Shown here: positions 53,078 through 61,057 of the stretch, piece by piece
Numbering within the stretch: position 1 is the first letter of the stretch
Layout of the letters: each line of letters opens with the position of its first letter
Assembly (NCBI RefSeq): GCF_026013545.1
Contig: NZ_JAPDOG010000001.1
Coordinates: forward strand, 161,815-225,814
DNA length: 64,000 nt
Direction: 5' to 3'
DNA from: Defluviimonas salinarum
GTDB taxonomy: Bacteria; Pseudomonadota; Alphaproteobacteria; Rhodobacterales; Rhodobacteraceae
Position numbers and translations under genes: made by a program
The notes under the pieces: generated by a model
Told to the model about the DNA's origin: nothing
Seen by the model: only the letters and a program-made list of their open reading frames with translations
Databases searched by the model: none

Positions 53078-53914
53078 TTGGATCGAAAGCTTCTCCTCAT
53101 CATCATCGACGGCGTGCCCTATGCCAACTGGCGCGGCTTCTTCGGCAATCTGGAGGGCTGGGTCGCCTCAGGCGAGGCGCGGGTCTGGCGGATGCGGTCG
53201 GTCATGCCGTCCACCTCGGCCTCCTGCTATGCCTCGATTCATACCGGGGTCAGCCCCCAGGTGCACCGGGTGACATCGAATGAGTCGATCTTCAGGGTGG
53301 CCGAGCCGGACGTCTTCTCCGAGGTGGCAAAGGCCGGAGGCCGCACCGGCGCCGTGGCCCACAGCTTCTGGTCGGAGTTTTTCAATCGCGCGCCCTTCGA
53401 TCCGGTCCGTGACATCGAATACGACGAGCCGGGGCAGGGTCCGATCAGCCACGGCCGCTTCCACACGATGACCGGCTATGGCCACGACAACCAGATGACG
53501 CCCTGCGACGCCGACCTCTTCGCGACGCTCACCATGCTGGCCGAGAGGCACGGGATCGACTACGGCATGCTCCATACCTGCACCCTGGACAGCATGGGTC
53601 ACCGCTTCGGCCACGACTGCATCCAGATGGACCTCGCCTGCTTCAAGCTCGACGGCCAGCTCGCGCCCTATGTCGAGCGTTGGCGCAAGGCGGGCTACGA
53701 GGTCATCGTGACCGCCGACCACGGCCAGTCCAAACGCGGCCATCACGGCGGGGCCGAGGACGTGCAGCGCGACTTCGCGCTCTATTACTTCGGCCCGGCC
53801 GAAGGACCCGCGCCGGATACGCTCCTGAACCAGACCCAGCTCGCGCCGACAATCCTCGCGCGCCTCGGCGTGGAGATACCGGAGACGATGCGCGACGAGC
53901 CGTTCCTGGTGTGA
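53078..53914 (+). CDS. Alkaline phosphatase superfamily / phosphodiesterase-type protein
   Basis: Metal-dependent hydrolase of the NPP/phosphodiesterase branch; substrate unknown. The 278-residue protein begins with the metal Asp in LLLIIIDGVPYANW. The nucleophile region is MPSTSASCYASIHTG, with metal ligands in LDSMGHRFGHD and VTADHGQSKRGHHGG. No signal peptide is seen. The TTG start at 53078 follows AAGGGCGGA; a longer open frame upstream looks non-coding. Confidence 0.82.
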   Translation: MDRKLLLIIIDGVPYANWRGFFGNLEGWVASGEARVWRMRSVMPSTSASCYASIHTGVSPQVHRVTSNESIFRVAEPDVFSEVAKAGGRTGAVAHSFWSEFFNRAPFDPVRDIEYDEPGQGPISHGRFHTMTGYGHDNQMTPCDADLFATLTMLAERHGIDYGMLHTCTLDSMGHRFGHDCIQMDLACFKLDGQLAPYVERWRKAGYEVIVTADHGQSKRGHHGGAEDVQRDFALYYFGPAEGPAPDTLLNQTQLAPTILARLGVEIPETMRDEPFLV

Positions 53915-54165
53915 GCCGGGATCTGTCACGATGTCCGCAAGAGCGCTGGATCGATGGAGCGAAAGCGTGCAGTTGGAACTGTGCCCGGCCGACCTCGATG
54001 CGCTCGCCGAGGGTAAGACCTGCCGCACCTGAGCGGTCCGGGAATCGCTTCCTGGCTGAGGGATTTGGTCAGGCTGACCGGACAGGTTGTGTTGCCGGCC
54101 AGTTGTCGTTGCCTTGAATGGTTGAGACCGCTAGACATGCCTGCGAGCAGATGAATGGAGCAGGC

Positions 54166-55251
54166 ATGTCGGAACCTTTGCCCGAAGCTGGATGGTCGCG
54201 GGATTATACTTCCGTGAGCAGTGCGCTTGTTTGCCCTCCGTCGAGATCGCAATACCTTCAGCAATGTGGCGTGATGGATGGCGATTTCGACTATGCGCAT
54301 GCCGCTTTGTGGCGGTTTGGTAAGCGATTTACGCAACCCCTGAGCGAACGGCCCGTTCCGGTTGAGAAGTGGTCCGGACGTCATATCTGGGGCGGCTTGT
54401 TCTTCGGAAATTTCGGCCATTTCCTGATGGAAACGATCTCGCGGTTGTGGATTCGCGGAAGAGTTGACGCCGAGAGTGTTCTGTTCGTTCCGCGCCATGA
54501 TGCACTGACCGATTTTAAGGGCTACCAGTCTGCACTCTACGAACTCCTAGATATCGGGATCCCCGCTCGGATTGTAACAGACCCGGTCGAGGTCGACGAA
54601 CTGATCGTTCCCGGTCAGGGTTTCGGGCTTGGTCGAATTTCCCGCGCTACGCCGGAATTCAAGGACTTGCTAAACGTCATGGCGGCTTCGATAGAGCCCA
54701 ATGGGCCGGAAAAGCTGTACATTTCCCGAACACAATTCGGCGGGCAGGGCGGCGTGCTGAGCGAGGCATGTCTGGAAGCAAATATGGAGGCGTTGGGATA
54801 CACCGTGATCCATCCGCAACGTCTTTCACTGCCGCGTCAGCTAGCACTCTACAAGGCGGCGAAACATGTCGTCGGCCTAGATGGATCGGCTTTCCATCTT
54901 TTTGGATTCGTGGCGCGCGAAGATCAGCGCGCGGCAATTGTCTTGCGCCGTAATTCCGAAGCGTTCACCGCGATTGCCACCCAATTGGAGTCATTCATGG
55001 GGCATCCGCCAGTAATCATCAACGCCTTGGCGGCAGATTGGATGCCCGAGACACAGAATTTTGCAAATCACCAGACCTGGGGAGAATTGGACTTCTCCGA
55101 GGTGGGGAGATGTCTTGGCGCAGGCGGGTTCATTAAAAAGTCCGACGTTTGGTGTGCTCCGACAAAGGCTCAGTTGGCCGAAGCAGTTGATATGGCCGCT
55201 ACAAAAGCAAAGACGAACTTGAAACGCCGTGCCTCGCAAGTGAACACCTGA
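54166..55251 (+). CDS. Glycosyltransferase family 61 (DUF563) protein
   Basis: Predicted glycosyltransferase of 361 residues, likely acting on cell-surface or exopolysaccharide. Visible DUF563 features: FGNFGHFLMETISRLW, a His/Glu-containing core, LYISRTQFGGQGGVLSEA, and VVGLDGSAFHLFGF. ATG 54166 has GGAG six bases upstream; ATGs at 54118 and 54151 are alternatives. GC is clearly lower than in the neighbourhood, which suggests horizontal gain. The 250 bp before it holds only a short 33-codon frame. Confidence 0.78.
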   Translation: MSEPLPEAGWSRDYTSVSSALVCPPSRSQYLQQCGVMDGDFDYAHAALWRFGKRFTQPLSERPVPVEKWSGRHIWGGLFFGNFGHFLMETISRLWIRGRVDAESVLFVPRHDALTDFKGYQSALYELLDIGIPARIVTDPVEVDELIVPGQGFGLGRISRATPEFKDLLNVMAASIEPNGPEKLYISRTQFGGQGGVLSEACLEANMEALGYTVIHPQRLSLPRQLALYKAAKHVVGLDGSAFHLFGFVAREDQRAAIVLRRNSEAFTAIATQLESFMGHPPVIINALAADWMPETQNFANHQTWGELDFSEVGRCLGAGGFIKKSDVWCAPTKAQLAEAVDMAATKAKTNLKRRASQVNT

Positions 55252-55303
55252 GTGTCCTGCACCACGAAATGCTACGTTGGTCTAGCAGTAGGGGAATTAT
55301 AAG

Positions 55304-56152
55304 ATGCACGACAACATGAACATATTGGGCGTCTGCCGGTTCTCGATGCTGGGGCGCGGTGATTGGAAGGCCTACAGGAACCAGCCGGATGACAAGCTCG
55401 AGGAGATCTATGAAGAGAAGGCTCGCGAACTCTTCGCGCCGGATCGGATGGAGAACCGGCTTGCTACATTCGAGCATCTGACGCTGAAATCGCTCGCAGC
55501 CCAGAGCGATCAGGACTTTCGGTTCCTCGTCGTGGCCTCGGACCGGCTGCCCGCCGACTATAGGGAGCGTCTAGTCCGCATATGCGCCGGCGTGAAAGCG
55601 GTCGTCCTGAGGTTCGTGCCGCCAACGCATATCTCCGACGTGATCCGGGAGACCTTGGCGGAACTGGCAATCGCGCCGGGCGACACGCTTCAGTTTCGGT
55701 TGGACGACGACGACTGCGTTTCGAAGGATTTTATCCGTCGCGCCCGGCGTCACGCCACGGCGATGTGGGAAAACCAGAACTTCGCGATAAGCTTCGCTCA
55801 GCAGTACTATTGTGTAACCGATGGCCCGACCGAAGGTATCTACAATTGGTATAGCCCCTTCTTCTCGGCGGGCGCCATGACTCGCCATCGTGACCGGACG
55901 GTGTTCGATTGGGGGCACTACCAGATCCCGTCCCGCATGGTATCGGTGACTGATCCACATTTTCCGAACATCGTCACGCATCGCGGCGATAACGACACGC
56001 CACGCCACGAGGCGCGCATCCTTAAGAAGCGTGGCATGGTACCCGCCTCGGTCGCTGAACTGCGCCGCGTGAGGGAGCGGCATTTCGATTTTCTCGACGA
56101 TGAGGGGCTGGCGCTTTGTCGGCTTGACCAGTTCGTGGTGGAACCAACGTGA
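55304..56152 (+). CDS. Putative rhamnosyltransferase-like glycosyltransferase
   Basis: The 282-residue protein has the pattern of the putative rhamnosyl transferase family (PF11316): FEHLTLKSLAAQSDQDFRFL, then RLDDDDCVSKDFI with an acidic nucleotide-sugar/metal site. Acceptor and sugar unknown. ATG 55304 follows GGGGAATTATAAG; an ATG at 55316 is an alternative. Moderately lower GC than nearby core genes, adjacent to the GT61 gene, with which it may form a surface-sugar unit. Confidence 0.78.
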   Translation: MHDNMNILGVCRFSMLGRGDWKAYRNQPDDKLEEIYEEKARELFAPDRMENRLATFEHLTLKSLAAQSDQDFRFLVVASDRLPADYRERLVRICAGVKAVVLRFVPPTHISDVIRETLAELAIAPGDTLQFRLDDDDCVSKDFIRRARRHATAMWENQNFAISFAQQYYCVTDGPTEGIYNWYSPFFSAGAMTRHRDRTVFDWGHYQIPSRMVSVTDPHFPNIVTHRGDNDTPRHEARILKKRGMVPASVAELRRVRERHFDFLDDEGLALCRLDQFVVEPT

Positions 56153-56324
56153 AATGGCCGCGTTCCAGCGTAGCACGAAGTTCTTGGCCGCCGCCTTTAT
56201 CTGCCGGCTCTGGCATATCAAGGCGGCCGGGATTCGTGGGTTTGAGGCCGTCAAGCCATTGACCTTTGAGGCTTGAAGGCGTTTCTACTGGGCGGGCAAA
56301 TTTCCGCGCGAAAGGAACAGAACC

Positions 56325-56924
56325 ATGGCCTTCACACTTCCCGATCTTCCCTACGCCCACGACGCGCTCGCCGCGCTCGGCATGTCGAAGGAGACGCTCG
56401 AGTATCACCACGACCTGCACCACAAGGCCTATGTCGACAACGGCAACAAGCTGATTGCCGGGACCGAGTGGGAGGGCAAGTCGCTCGAGGACATCATCAC
56501 CGGCACCTACCAGGCCGGTGCGGTCGCGCAGAACGGCATCTTCAACAACGCCTCGCAGCATTGGAATCACAACCAGTTCTGGGAGATGATGGGGCCGGGC
56601 GGCAAGGCGATGCCGGGCGAGCTGGAAAAGGCGATCACCGAGGCTTTCGGTTCGGTCCAGAAGTTCAAGGACGATTTCGCCGCCGCCGGTGCGGGCCAGT
56701 TCGGCTCGGGCTGGTGCTGGCTCGTCAAGGACAAGGACGGCAGCCTCAAGGTCACCAAGACCGAGAACGGCGTGAACCCGCTCTGCTTCGGCCAGACCGC
56801 GCTTCTGGGCTGCGACGTGTGGGAGCACAGCTACTACATCGACTTCCGCAACAAGCGCCCCGCCTATCTCACGAACTTCCTCGACAAGCTCGTGAGCTGG
56901 GAAAACGTCGCCTCGCGTCTCTGA
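56325..56924 (+). CDS. sodB: Superoxide dismutase [Fe]
   Basis: Cytoplasmic Fe/Mn-family SOD of 199 residues. Metal ligands lie in LEYHHDLHHKAYVDN, NNASQHWNHNQFW and DVWEHSYYIDF. The Gln in NNASQHWNH is the second-sphere residue typical of iron-type enzymes. The following metallophosphoesterase gene starts two bases after its stop. Confidence 0.96.
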   Translation: MAFTLPDLPYAHDALAALGMSKETLEYHHDLHHKAYVDNGNKLIAGTEWEGKSLEDIITGTYQAGAVAQNGIFNNASQHWNHNQFWEMMGPGGKAMPGELEKAITEAFGSVQKFKDDFAAAGAGQFGSGWCWLVKDKDGSLKVTKTENGVNPLCFGQTALLGCDVWEHSYYIDFRNKRPAYLTNFLDKLVSWENVASRL

Positions 56925-56925
56925 G

Positions 56926-57816
56926 GTGATCTCGCGGCGCGGCGTATTGAGGGGCCTGCTGGGGGTATTCCTGGCGGGCCTTTTCACCTCCGCCTATGCC
57001 TTCTTCGTCGAGCCGGCGCTGCGGCTCCGGGTGCGGCGCTGGCAGGTGAGGCCCGAGGGCTGGCGCGGGGCGCCGCTGAGGATCGCCGTCGTGGCGGACC
57101 TTCACATGGGCGAGCCCTTCGTGCCGCTGCGCCGGCTCAGGCGGATCGTCGCGCGCACCAATGCGCTTGGCGCCGATCTCGTCGTCGTGCTCGGCGACCT
57201 CGCGGCTGGACACCGCTTCGTCACGAAAGAGGTCCCGGTGGCCGAGACGGCCGCCGCGCTTGGCCGGCTCTCCGCGCCGCTCGGTGTCTACGGGATCCTC
57301 GGCAACCACGACTGGTGGGATGACCGGAGCGCCCAGCGCCGCCGCGCCGGGCCGGTTCTCGCGGGCACCGCGCTCGAAGCGAACGGCATCCCGGTGCTGG
57401 AGAACCACGCGCTGAAGATCGTCCGGCCGGCCGGGGATTTCTGGCTCGCCGGGCTTGGCGACCAGCTGGCGCTGGTCGACGGGCCGGGCCGATATACGGG
57501 CGTCGACGATCTCGACGGCACGCTCGCCCAGATCGAAGGTGACGAACCGGCGATCCTGCTCGCGCATGAGCCGGATATATTTCCGCGCGTGCCGGAGCGG
57601 ATCGCGCTCACGCTGTCGGGCCATACGCATGGCGGGCAGGTCCGGTGCTTTGGCTATTCGCCGCTCGTGCCCTCCGCCTACGGCAACCGCTTCGCCTATG
57701 GCCATGTCCGCGAAGAGGGCCGCGACCTCGTCGTCTCGGGTGGGATCGGCTGCTCGATCCTGCCGGTGCGCCTCGGCGTCGTGCCGGAGATCACGATGGT
57801 GGAGATCAGCGCATGA
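56926..57816 (+). CDS. Metallophosphoesterase
   Basis: Calcineurin-like phosphoesterase of 296 residues with an N-terminal membrane anchor (RGVLRGLLGVFLAGLFTSAYAFF). Motifs in order: VADLHMGEP, VVLGDLAAG, LGNHDWWDD, LLAHEPD, LSGHTHGGQVRCFG. Similar to YkuE-type enzymes acting on the outer face of the membrane; substrate unknown. The start is GTG 56926, one base after sodB; overlaps rarD by four bases. Confidence 0.9.
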   Translation: MISRRGVLRGLLGVFLAGLFTSAYAFFVEPALRLRVRRWQVRPEGWRGAPLRIAVVADLHMGEPFVPLRRLRRIVARTNALGADLVVVLGDLAAGHRFVTKEVPVAETAAALGRLSAPLGVYGILGNHDWWDDRSAQRRRAGPVLAGTALEANGIPVLENHALKIVRPAGDFWLAGLGDQLALVDGPGRYTGVDDLDGTLAQIEGDEPAILLAHEPDIFPRVPERIALTLSGHTHGGQVRCFGYSPLVPSAYGNRFAYGHVREEGRDLVVSGGIGCSILPVRLGVVPEITMVEISA

Positions 57817-58718
57817 GCGAGGCGGTCAAGGGCGTTCTAGCGATGGTCCTGGCCTGTACGGTCTGGGGCTTGTCGGGGATCTTCTACAAGGCGGTGGCCC
57901 ATGTTCCTCCGCCCGAGGTGCTGGCCCATCGCACGCTCTGGTCGCTGGTATTCTTTCTGGCCGTCCTTGCCGTCCAAGGCAGGCTCCGGCTTCTGCCCGC
58001 GCTCGTTGCCGGGCGGTCGGTCCTCCTGGTCGCTGTCGCCGCGCTGATGATTTCGGCCAACTGGTTCGGCTTCATCTGGTCGATCCAGAACGGCCGCGCG
58101 ATCGAGGCCTCGCTCGGCTACTACATCTTCCCGCTGGTCGCGGTGATGATCGGCCGCGTGATTTTCGGCGAAACGCTCAGCCGGGGTCAGTGGGCGGCGG
58201 TGGCGCTGGCCGCGCTGGCGGTCACGGTGCTGACCGGCGGGCTCGGCGCCGCCCCCTGGATCGCGCTTTTTCTCGCCACGACATTCGGGATCTACGGCCT
58301 GCTCAAGCGCCGGATCGAGGCGGGGCCGGTCGTGTCGGTCGCGGCCGAGGTGACGCTACTCGCGCCCGTGGCCGCGCTCTGGCTCTGGGGCGTCCATTCG
58401 GGGCATTGGGGCAGGGGCGGCGGTGCCTTCGGCGCCAACTGGCCCGACAGCGTGATCCTCGCGCTGTCGGGCATCCTGACAGGAGGCCCGCTGATGCTCT
58501 TTTCCTACGCCACCAAGCGGGTGCGGATGGCGACCGTGGGCCTCGTCCAGTACCTCAACCCGACGCTGCAGTTTGCCGTCGCCGCGTTGATTTTCGCCGA
58601 GCCGGTGACGCTCTGGCACATGATCGCCTTCCCGCTGATCTGGACCGCGCTTGCCGTCTATTCGCTGAGCGCGCTGCGGCAGGAGCGCCGGCGCCGGCAG
58701 GTGCCGGTCGCGGTCTAG
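57813..58718 (+). CDS. rarD: EamA/RarD family transporter
   Basis: Inner-membrane drug/metabolite transporter of 301 residues with ten hydrophobic segments in two EamA repeats. The RarD-type pattern includes WGLSGIFYKAVAHVPPPEVLAHRTLWS at the N terminus (split here) and WSIQNGRAIEASLGYYIFP. Substrate unknown. Its stop shares the CTAG with the convergent LOG gene. Confidence 0.9.
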   Translation: MSEAVKGVLAMVLACTVWGLSGIFYKAVAHVPPPEVLAHRTLWSLVFFLAVLAVQGRLRLLPALVAGRSVLLVAVAALMISANWFGFIWSIQNGRAIEASLGYYIFPLVAVMIGRVIFGETLSRGQWAAVALAALAVTVLTGGLGAAPWIALFLATTFGIYGLLKRRIEAGPVVSVAAEVTLLAPVAALWLWGVHSGHWGRGGGAFGANWPDSVILALSGILTGGPLMLFSYATKRVRMATVGLVQYLNPTLQFAVAALIFAEPVTLWHMIAFPLIWTALAVYSLSALRQERRRRQVPVAV

Positions 58719-59281
58719 CCGCGCGTGGCGAAGCCGCGCCGCAGCACCGCCTCGAGCGCCTCGACCGTCGAGGCCACCTCGACGAAGCCCCGCAGCGAGG
58801 CGTCTGCGAATCCCTCGTCGACGATCGCGTCGATGAGCGCGACGAGCCGGTCCCAATAGCCCTGGGTGTTCAGGAGGACGATCGGCTTCGCGTGGAGTCC
58901 GAGCTGGCGCCAGGTGAGCACCTCGAAGAACTCGTCGAGCGATCCGCCGCCGCCGGGCAGAACCACGACGGCGTCGGCGTTCATGAACATGACCTTCTTG
59001 CGTTCGTGCATCGTCTCGGTGACGACGAAGGTCGAGAGATCGCGCTTGCCCACTTCGAGCGACAAAAGGTGCGTAGGGATCACGCCGAAGGTCTCGCCTC
59101 CGGCGCTTTGGGCGGCGCGGGCGACCTCGCCCATCAGGCCGACATCGCCCGCTCCGTAGACCAGCCGCCAGCCGTTCGCCGCGAGCATCGACCCGGTTGC
59201 GCGCGCGGCCTCAGGGTAGGCCGGACGGGCGCCGACGCGCGAGCCGCAGTAGACGCAAACGGAATGCCGGGTTCTGGACAT
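58715..59281 (-). CDS. LOG family protein (cytokinin riboside 5'-monophosphate phosphoribohydrolase-like)
   Basis: Rossmann-fold protein of 188 residues (TIGR00730). The N-terminal VCVYCGSRVGARPAY and LVYGAGDVGLMG are typical, and the active-site motif PGGGGSLDEFFE corresponds to the PGGxGTxxE box with Ser for Thr. Bacterial relatives cleave nucleoside monophosphates; the actual substrate is unknown. Convergent with rarD, with stops overlapping on CTAG. Confidence 0.9.
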   Translation of the reverse strand: MSRTRHSVCVYCGSRVGARPAYPEAARATGSMLAANGWRLVYGAGDVGLMGEVARAAQSAGGETFGVIPTHLLSLEVGKRDLSTFVVTETMHERKKVMFMNADAVVVLPGGGGSLDEFFEVLTWRQLGLHAKPIVLLNTQGYWDRLVALIDAIVDEGFADASLRGFVEVASTVEALEAVLRRGFATRG

Positions 59282-59374
59282 GGGATCCTCGCGCAGGGTT
59301 GCTTTGACCCCTGATAACGGCGTTGCTATGGTCGCTCAAGCGCGACGGAAGGATGCGCATCTGAGGGGAAATGC

Positions 59375-60610
59375 ATGGAAGACAAGTCGGTAGCCCGGAG
59401 CGACGGCGCCGCTACTTTGAAGTGGGTCGGCGGTGTGCTCGGCGGGCTCGCCTTGGCGGCAGTGATCGGCCATTTTCTGCTGCCACCGGTCGGGTTGCCG
59501 ACCGGGTCGCCGGACGAAGAGCCGGCGACGGTATCCCAGCCGGCTCCAGCCGTGCAGGCGCCAAACGCGCCGGAGCCGCCCAAACCGGCGGCGGAATCGC
59601 CGTCGGTACCGTCTTTCGACACGGTGCGGGTCGATGCGGGGGGATCGCTGCTCGTGGCCGGGCGCGCCGAAGCGGGGGCGTCGGTTACGATCCGTATCGA
59701 CGGCGCTGAAGCCCAGACCGCGGTCGCGGACTCGAAAGGGAGCTTCGCGGCCCTGCTTTCGTTGCCACCGAGCGACGAGCCGCGTGTCCTGACGTTGGAG
59801 ACGTCTCAGAAAGACGGCAGCGTTGTCGCTTCGGAGGCGGCGGTGGTCGTCGAACCATTTGGCGAACCGGACCAAGTCGTCGAAGCAGCACCGGAGGAGG
59901 AAACCCCCGCCCAACCGGAGGCAGAAGTGGCTGACCAGCCGGATGTGCTGATCGTCGATTCCGAGGGCGTGCGCCGGCAGTCTTCGCCGGTATCGCCCGG
60001 CGATATCGTGATCGACACGATCGGCTACGCGCCGTCCGGTGCCGTCCGCGTGGCCGGACATGGCGCTTCCGGCAGCTTTGCCCGGGTCTATCTCGACAAC
60101 CGCGAGATCCTGACGGTTCCGGTCGAAACTGGCGGACGCTGGACGGCCGAACTCTCGGATCTGTCTCCGGGGCTCTATACGATGCGGATCGACCAGATCG
60201 ACGGGGGCGGCAAGGTCACCGCGCGCTTCGAGACTCCGTTTCTGCGCGAGGCGGCCGAAACGGTCGCCGCAGCGCTTCGTACCAACGCAGTTCCCGAGCT
60301 TTCCACCGCGGCCGCGAACGGGAGTGCGACGGTCGACGGGTCCGTGACTGCTCCGGACACTGGCGCCGCTCCGGCAGGAGGAACCGCCCCGACCGCCGTG
60401 GCGACAGAGGGCGACGCGCCGCGTACACCGGCGACGCAAGCCTCGATCGTCACCGTGCAGCCGGGCTTCACGCTCTGGCGGATCGCGCGCGAGAACTATG
60501 GCAGTGGTATCCTCTATGTGAAGGTCTACGAGGCGAACAAGGAGCAGATCCGCGATCCGGACCTCATCTATCCCGGCCAGATATTCACCGTGCCGGCGCC
60601 GGCCGAATAG
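59375..60610 (+). CDS. LysM domain protein with N-terminal membrane anchor
   Basis: A 411-residue protein with an N-terminal membrane segment ([19 protein letters not shown]), Pro/Ala/Glu-rich linkers, two Ig-like repeats ([19 protein letters not shown], then [19 protein letters not shown]), and a C-terminal LysM domain ([18 protein letters not shown], then [14 protein letters not shown]). Probably an envelope protein that contacts peptidoglycan. Confidence 0.86.
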   Translation: MEDKSVARSDGAATLKWVGGVLGGLALAAVIGHFLLPPVGLPTGSPDEEPATVSQPAPAVQAPNAPEPPKPAAESPSVPSFDTVRVDAGGSLLVAGRAEAGASVTIRIDGAEAQTAVADSKGSFAALLSLPPSDEPRVLTLETSQKDGSVVASEAAVVVEPFGEPDQVVEAAPEEETPAQPEAEVADQPDVLIVDSEGVRRQSSPVSPGDIVIDTIGYAPSGAVRVAGHGASGSFARVYLDNREILTVPVETGGRWTAELSDLSPGLYTMRIDQIDGGGKVTARFETPFLREAAETVAAALRTNAVPELSTAAANGSATVDGSVTAPDTGAAPAGGTAPTAVATEGDAPRTPATQASIVTVQPGFTLWRIARENYGSGILYVKVYEANKEQIRDPDLIYPGQIFTVPAPAE

Positions 60611-60615
60611 CCTGC

Positions 60616-60960
60616 TCAGAGACCCGGTGGCAGGCTTCCTTCAGTCTCCGGCGTGCAGCAGGCGCGGATCTCGGGATGCGCGCAGCAGCAGTCGTTGAGC
60701 AGATAGGCGATGACCTGTCCGATCACCCCGGCGTCCGCCATGTAGAAGACATGGCGCGATTCCCGGCGCGACGTGATCAGCCCGGCCTGTTCCAGCGTCG
60801 AGAGGTGGAACGACAGCCGCGACGCGGAAACGTCGAGGCGTCGCGCGATATCGCCTGCCGCGAGCCCCTCGGCACCCGTTCCGATCAGGGCGCGCACGAG
60901 TTCCAGCCGGGTCCCGTTGGCCAGCGCCGACAGCGCGTTCAGGGCTTTACTCTGCTCCAC
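60616..60960 (-). CDS. ArsR family regulator with C-terminal Cys cluster
   Basis: Winged-helix repressor of 114 residues (NALSALANGTRLELVRALI, then LDVSASRLSFHLSTLEQAG). The C terminus has five cysteines in a CCC-X6-CC arrangement (NDCCCAHPEIRACC), a plausible metal or metalloid sensor site. The start is GTG 60960 without a ribosome site, abutting a palindrome; a leaderless message is possible. Divergent from the Atm1-type exporter. Confidence 0.85.
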   Translation of the reverse strand: MEQSKALNALSALANGTRLELVRALIGTGAEGLAAGDIARRLDVSASRLSFHLSTLEQAGLITSRRESRHVFYMADAGVIGQVIAYLLNDCCCAHPEIRACCTPETEGSLPPGL

Positions 60961-60962
60961 TG

Positions 60963-60986
60963 TTCAACTACTCATGAAACGTTGAA
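60963..60986. promoter_or_regulatory. Candidate operator between arsR and the Atm1-type gene
   Basis: Inverted repeat TTCAAC-N12-GTTGAA two bases from the ArsR start codon, in the divergent region. Position and symmetry suit ArsR autoregulation and control of the exporter; the match is to symmetry, not to a defined consensus. Confidence 0.5.
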
Positions 60987-61057
60987 ATATGATCTTGATA
61001 CCCGAGACCGCCGTTGCGATCAACCGGGTTGACCATGCGACAAGAGGCGGTGACCGG

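Noticed and set aside
53931-54032. 33-codon frame after the phosphatase gene
   Set aside because: No ribosome site, no recognisable motif, and the length is expected by chance in GC-rich DNA.
52871-54141. 11-bp direct repeat (CTAGACATGCC) at 52871-52881 and 54131-54141 flanking the phosphatase gene
   Set aside because: It is too short to call an insertion footprint; no transposase, inverted ends or integrase is present.
60966-60977. Tiny frame ATG-AGT-AGT-TGA just upstream of the ArsR start (minus strand)
   Set aside because: Three codons with no ribosome site inside the proposed operator; most likely chance.
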